Assembly (NCBI RefSeq): GCF_016906535.1
Contig: NC_057385.1
Coordinates: 3,162,001-3,226,000, forward strand
Origin: Rhizoctonia solani
Lineage: Eukaryota > Basidiomycota > Agaricomycetes > Cantharellales > Ceratobasidiaceae
Reading direction: 5' to 3'
DNA length: 64,000 bases
Part shown: one piece after another, positions 58,930 through 64,000 of the stretch
Numbering within the stretch: the first letter of the stretch is position 1
Layout of the letters: each line of letters starts with the position of its first letter
The notes under the pieces: generated by a model
Database searches by the model: none
What the model was told of the DNA's origin: nothing
The model's input: only the letters and a program-made list of their open reading frames with translations
Position numbers and translations under genes: made by a program

Positions 58930-61900
58930 GGTACCTGCTGCCGCGCGCAAGGACCCCAAGGACTCTGGTGTTGCTCTGGAAATTTGTAATATATCGAATA
59001 GTCACAATAGAATCTCCCCCTTGTTCACAATTTCCATCAAACCAGAGAACGAGCGGAACATATAGAAGTCCTGATAGACTCAGGCGCCACATCATCATTT
59101 CTCCACCCACGCACTGCCAAGGCATTACGCTACCCCTAATAGACCTACCCTCACCCGTACCGTAACTATGCTCAATGGGGCCCCCAGGCAGGAAAAATCT
59201 GGAAGAAGGCAGTACTCACTTTCACTTACGATGGCAAAAAGATGACGGAGACCTTCCTCATCTGTAATACTGGCAGTCATGCGGCCATCCTAGGTTTAAA
59301 GTGGTTAGACGTCATAACCCAGAAATTGATTGGAACACGCGCACCCTATCCTTCCCACACACCGCCGGAATATGTGGCCATTGCCGAAGAGGAAGAAGCT
59401 GATCAAAACCCCCTCGAAGGAGTACCCTCCAAATACCACCAATATGCCAAGGTATTTGGAGAAGAAGAATTCAACAAGCTTCCTCCCCATAGGCATTACA
59501 CATTGGCATTGAACTTACCAAAGAAGGCCCCCTCAATTCTCCCCTCTACAGTATGACAGATGCCGAGTCTGCCACACTAAAAGATTGGCTCAGGGATGAG
59601 TTGAAAGCAGGGAAAATCTGCCCTAGCAAATCTTCAATTAGTTCCCCCGTCATGTTTGTTCCAAAGAAGGACGGCTCCCGCCGCTTGGTCGTTGACTATC
59701 GTCGCCTTAACAACCGGACAAAAAAGAATGTATACCCGTTACCCCGCCCAGATGACCTTATGGCCCAGCTCCGTGGCGCCAAGGTCTTTACCAAACTAGA
59801 CCTAAGATGGGGTTACAACAATGTCCGAGTCAAAGAAGGTGACAAATGGAAGACCGCCTTCCGCACCAAGTACGGCCTCTACGAGTCCCTGGTCATGACA
59901 TTTGGGTTGACAAACGCTCCTGCTGCCTTTCAGCACTTCATGAACAAATTGTTCAAAGACCTCCTGGACGTTTGTGTCATCATCTACCTTGATGACATCC
60001 TAATTTATTCCAAGGACGACGCCACACACACCAGCACGTTCACAAAGTCTTACGGCGTCTCATGGAAAACCAACTGTTCTGTAAGGCATCCAAATGCACG
60101 TTCCACGTTACCTCGGTGGAATACCTAGGAATCATTGTCTCGGATAAGGGATTCAGCTTGGATAAGCTCAAAATCCAGGCGGTCCAAGAATGGCCCACTC
60201 CCTCCAAGGTTAAGGAAGTCCAATCCTTCCTTGGGTTCGCCAATTTCCTACGCCGGTTTGTAGCCAATTTTAGCCACATGGCCCGCCCACTGCACAATCT
60301 GGTTAAGAAGGACACAATTTGGAAATGGGGAACCAAGGAACAGGAAGCTTTCCAAGGGATAAAAGACGCAATTACCAATGCCCCCGTTCTTCGCCATGCG
60401 GATCCCACCAAACCCTATTTCCTAGAGACAGACGCCTCAGGGGCTGCCCTGGGATCCATACTCAGCCAACGACAGGAAGACGGACGCCTCCATCCCCTAG
60501 GCTTTCTATCCGAGTCATTCAAAGGTGCCGAACAGAACTATGACACCCACGACAAGGAACTGTTAGCCATCATACGCTCCTTCAAGTACTGGCGCATTTT
60601 CCTGGAAGGGACCGCTCACCCTGTTACCGTATTCACCAATCACCGCAACCTGGAGTACTGGAAGGAGTCCCGGACATTCAACCGCCGCCACGCTAGATGG
60701 CACCTACTGCTAGCAGGGTATAACTTCCAAATTGTTTATTGCCCAGGAAAACAGTCAGGGAAACCCGATGCCCTCTCACAACGTGCAGATCATGCCAACA
60801 TTCCACCCGCCGCCCAGACTATGCTCCCTGACCCTGTATTTGCCAACGTAGCCCTAGTAACTCCCAAAAAGGAACTCCAATGCCAGATTGAGGGTGCCTT
60901 GGACCAAGACAAATCCCTGGAGGAAATACTGCAATTCCTCCAGAACGAGTCAAAGGCACCACCTTCCATCAAACAAGCATTTAAGGACTACAAAATGGAA
61001 GCCGGGTTATTATTCTACCAAGGACAAATTGTAGTACCAGATGTAGGCACCCTAAGGACGGACTTGCTACAAATATTCCACAACAGTCCCTTAGCTGGAC
61101 ATCCTGGTAGACAACGAACCCTGGAATTGGTCTTGCGTAACTACTACTGGCCTGGCATCCGTGCGGACACTTATTGGCACGTGGACTCCTGTGAAACATG
61201 TCAACAAATTAGGAAGCCCAAGTATGCGTCCATTCCACCTCAGCCTCTAGAACTCCCAACCAGACCCTGGCAGCACGTTTCTTACGACATGATCGTTGAC
61301 TTACCAAAAGACGGAAATCACGATTCAATCTTGGTCATCATTGATAGCTTCACCAAGTACGGGATATTTGTCAAATGCTCTAAGAAACTGAAAGCCCCAG
61401 AACTAGCGGAATTATTCCTGGAACACGTATGGAAACGGCATGGCATGCCCAAAAAAACGGTCTTGGATAGGGGGAAGGTGTTCAACAACAAGTTCCTAAA
61501 GGCACTGTACAAACGTCTGGGTATAGACCCTCACTTCTCCTCAGCGTATCACCCCCAAAGCGACGGACAGACGGAACGAGTCAACCCATCCATCGAACAT
61601 TTCCTCAGAGCATACTCAGGAGTCAACCAACAAGACTGGACCAGATGGCTACCAATGGCTGAATTTGCCTATAACAACGCGGTCCACAGTAGCACGGGGA
61701 AAACACCGTTCAAAGCCCTGTATGGATGGGAGCCTTCCCTGACACCTTCTAACATACCCACGGATGTACCAGAAGCCAATGACTTAGCCCAAACCATGGA
61801 AAAACAGTGGAAGGAGGTTGAATCTGCCCTCCGACAATCAAAGGCAAGAATGACCGCCGGAGAAGAAGGTAGCCCAATAGAGTTCAAATTAGGGGAAGAG

Positions 61901-62348
61901 GCCTGGCTGGACGCAAAAAATGTAAACCTCAAGACCCTGAGCCCGAAGCTAACGGAACAACGCTTAGGGCTGTTCAAGGTTACCAAAAAAATCTCCGACC
62001 GCGCCTACCAACTCGAACTACCTCCAACCATGCGCATCCACAACGTATTCTATGTGGGACTCCTGTCAAAAGTTAAGAGGGATGACAAACGCGTTTTTGA
62101 AAACCGCCCTCCACCAATCACCGTGGATGGGGAGGAAGAATACGAGGTCGAAGGGATCACGGACATGGAAGAAAGGGACGGGAAATGGTTCTTTAGGGTG
62201 AAATGGAAGGGCTATGGATCAGAAGAACACTTGGGAACCAAGGGAAAACCTCAAGAATGCCGAAAAAATCCTAAAGAATTTTGAGAAAGAGATGAAGAAG
62301 AAGGCCCTTGGCGCTGCCAAGGCCCTTAGAGGGGGGGCAGTGTCGTAG
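58930..62348 (+). pseudogene. Pol of the chromodomain gypsy element (PR-RT-RH-IN-chromodomain), frame broken
   Basis: The protease has VLIDSGATSSFLHP near 59070-59110. The reverse transcriptase begins near 59550, with [20 protein letters not shown] and the active site [13 protein letters not shown] near 59975-60015. RNase H has YFLETDASGAALGS and NYDTHDKELLAI. Integrase has the HHCC finger (CETCQQIRK), VIIDSFTKY with the first Asp and AYHPQSDGQTERV with its surroundings. The chromodomain is at 62130-62290 (YEVEGITDMEERDGKWFFRV). Frame changes: 59495-59505; near 60030 in a CA run; and near 62228-62232, after which another frame reads WEPRENLKNAEKIL and ends at TAG 62346-62348, eight bases into the 3' LTR. 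The 60062-62284 stretch is open for 740 codons. Confidence 0.85.
62327..62340 (+). other. Polypurine tract
   Basis: AGAGGGGGGGCAG directly before the 3' LTR: the usual place and composition for the plus-strand DNA primer of LTR elements. Confidence 0.8.
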
Positions 62349-62920
62349 ACACAACTGATACCAGGGAATTTATTCCCATTTTCTCAATTTTAAACAAAGG
62401 CAAACGGACAACATTTTCGATCACGTGACCTCGGCGCTTATATCATACGCTAAGCGCCGAGCCACGTCCCCCTTCGCGCTTACTCAGCACACGTAGCCAC
62501 CTCCACCTATGACATCATCATGACATGTCAGTGACACGTATGCATGAGTAAGGCCGACTGCGGAGCGGGGTTCCTATTTGATACGGTATTGGATAATATG
62601 TATTTGTAATTAGCTAGCTTGTAGAATATATAAGGAGGCCAACCAACCATGGTAACACCCAGGTCGATTACCTCTTGTCGCATCTCATCATTGTACGAGG
62701 ACCTTAGGTCCAGTAACTACTTAGTTCACTAGTCCCACGTCGCCTTAAGCGACTTCTGCACTGTACTTAGTTAGCTTGTCATCACCCTTACAGGTCTTGA
62801 CACCGTAGTATAGTTGGTTGTCGTCGTAGTAGCTTGCCCACCGCCTTACGCGGTTCTTTACTTAGTCACTCCCGGCCGCAAGCGCCCACCTCCTCGACGT
62901 CCTTATAGACGTCTAGGACA
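62341..62920 (+). repeat. 3' LTR
   Basis: 580 bp, about 99% identical to the 5' LTR, ending GGACA and followed by the TGTAG duplication (62921-62925). Confidence 0.95.
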
Positions 62921-63589
62921 TGTAGCACTAGTCCCAAGTACATATGTTAGCCGTGTCTTGTCTGCCTTGACCCCAGGTAAGGCTTGAGAAGCAAGGCCAG
63001 ACTTGGGACTCTGTGAAGGTAGGTGCGCTGTCTCATCAACATTGAAGACGCTGTCCTCAGGGTATTGAGAAAGCACCTCTTGGATTGTGCATTTGTGATT
63101 CTTGAGCTCTGCAATTGGTGCCGATGCAGCCTCACCATGGAAGGTGTACTGCTTGATCCTGAATCTATGCTTGAATCGAGTGAGCCACCCATCAGAGAAG
63201 CTGTGTACAAGGGCTGGGTCAATATCCATATCACAAGCAAGCCGCTGGCCCTTCTTGCAAATCAAATAGCCGTTAAGTCAAAGTCTGTCACGCTCTTTTT
63301 CACAAATCCACTCATAGAGCTTGAGCTCAAGTGCAGGCAAGACACCAGATTGATATTGGCTCAAGGTACTATTGCAAATATCTTTGCAAATGTACTGGCA
63401 AGTGGTGTCTTTGTTAGATACATGACGGAGAATGGTCTGGCGGCAAATTGTTGAGAAGCCCTGATTACAAAGGGAATAGACAATCTTGCCCATTGGGAGA
63501 GTTTCCTTGTTCTTGCGATAGAAAGCGGCAACTTGAAGCTGCTGCTGGAAGGTGAGGCTCTGGCGTAGGACGTGGCAATCTGCTGGCAT
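62921..63589 (-). pseudogene. pogo/Tigger-like transposase, N-terminal part, with premature TGA
   Basis: The ATG at 63587-63589 gives MPADCHVLRQSLTFQQQLQV, then a helix-turn-helix part (MGKIVYSLCNQGFSTICRQT). The CENP-B/pogo second HTH part follows (WLTRFKHRFRIKQYTFHGEA), then the first catalytic Asp in SVFNVDETAHLP and TYVLGTSAT at the break. An in-frame TGA at 63278-63280 interrupts the frame between EKERDRL and LNGYLICKKGQ. The continuation in the same frame makes it a true premature stop, not a frameshift. The gene was therefore probably defective even apart from the retrotransposon insertion. Confidence 0.8.
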
Positions 63590-64000
63590 GTTTCAGGAAA
63601 GATATCTGCAAGCCTGATTAAATTTCAGATGAATATATGCATATAACAACTCACAACTTTGGACAAAAAAGGGTGAAAATATGATGCAAAGTGCAAAACA
63701 AGTGTGCTAGTAAGGCTATAGAGTAAACTGCTTGATTCCAATGCAACGCATAGATGGGTTTATACACAGCAGGAGGTGTTATGGATATGACATTTCTTCT
63801 TTAATCTGTACTTATTTTATTAATTACACTAGTAATCTCACAGTAAATAAATGAGATAAAGATGCAAACTAAGGTTTTCAAGGTCCCTCTATCCAATAGT
63901 GACCTTTACAAAACCTACAAAGCTCAGGAATACCCTTAATATGCGATGCCTTTTGCATATATGCTGTTTTCTCACTCATTTAAATATATATAAATTCAGC
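63590..64000. other. Flank of the pogo-like gene, nothing recognised
   Basis: About 410 bases, AT-rich, to the end of the window. It should hold the 5' end and terminal repeat of the DNA transposon, but I could not find a matching inverted repeat on the other side. Confidence 0.4.

Larger units (their letters stand above)
56524..62920 (+). mobile_element. Chromodomain Ty3/gypsy LTR retrotransposon, nearly complete
   Basis: About 6.4 kb, with LTRs (578 and 580 bp) that start TGTCG and end GGACA (TG...CA), a 5-bp duplication, a self-priming-type binding site, Gag with a zinc knuckle, then protease, reverse transcriptase, RNase H and integrase in the Ty3/gypsy order. A chromodomain stands at the C-terminus and a polypurine tract just before the 3' LTR. 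Such chromoviruses target heterochromatin through the chromodomain. LTRs differ at only about nine places, so the insertion is young. Gag and Pol are not open throughout: several frame changes occur, some at homopolymers or CA runs. These may be sequence errors or true decay. The element sits inside a pogo-like transposase gene. Confidence 0.95.

Noticed and set aside
63278..63280. TGA as selenocysteine or readthrough codon in the transposase
   Set aside because: Fungi of this group lack selenocysteine decoding and the gene is otherwise disrupted; a nonsense change is simpler.

Overview
This window looks like nuclear DNA of a filamentous basidiomycete. The reasons are very short GT-AG introns (about 50-65 nt) in nearly every gene, compact intergenic spaces, a fungal kinesin-1 ending in a WFF tail, a Grifola-type peptidyl-Lys metallopeptidase, a FunK1-like kinase and a chromodomain Ty3/gypsy element. 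The overall feel is closest to Agaricomycetes of the Rhizoctonia/Thanatephorus type; that placement is an impression from protein families, not a search.

Layout, left to right. (1) 1-4055, minus strand: the 5' part of a PI 4-kinase (PIK1-like), then a Pumilio (PUF) RNA-binding protein. (2) 6477-11564, minus strand: kinesin-1 heavy chain, then a small BCL7-domain protein. (3) 11771-15766, plus strand: phosphopantetheine adenylyltransferase (CoA synthesis), then a DAO-type FAD oxidoreductase. (4) 16090-18933, minus strand: SKP1 and a WD40 protein, divergent from a FluG-type glutamine synthetase (19205-21400). (5) 22944-27058: an atypical kinase, a small secreted double-psi beta-barrel protein and a pyroglutamyl peptidase. 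(6) 27412-35134: a CreC/WDR20-like WD40 protein, divergent from a large ferric reductase, which converges on an ATX1 copper chaperone. (7) 35751-45456: mRNA capping enzyme, a secreted M35 metallopeptidase, LUC7, and an auxin-efflux-carrier-type transporter. (8) 45861-54935: tyrosinase, a CHMP7-like ESCRT-III protein and a PhoD-type phosphatase. (9) 55930-63589: a pogo/Tigger-like transposase gene split by a nearly complete chromodomain Ty3/gypsy retrotransposon (56524-62920).

Three things stand out. First, the retrotransposon has 5-bp target duplications, LTRs that are about 99% identical, and a 13-nt sequence just after the 5' LTR that is exactly complementary to a site about 35 nt downstream of the LTR TATA box. 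This is the signature of Tf1-type self-priming rather than tRNA priming. Second, many clearly conserved genes (PUF, kinesin, PPAT, GS, CreC, ferric reductase and others) need exactly one extra base, usually in a homopolymer, to keep their reading frame. The simplest explanation is systematic single-base under-calling in the assembly, so apparent frameshifts here should not be taken as pseudogenes. Third, the tyrosinase puts its CuB His-Leu-His-His motif in a 24-nt micro-exon.

Apart from the metal theme (ferric reductase next to ATX1, and a copper tyrosinase further on), the genes are mostly unrelated housekeeping functions. I see no biosynthetic cluster, CRISPR array, rRNA or convincing tRNA.
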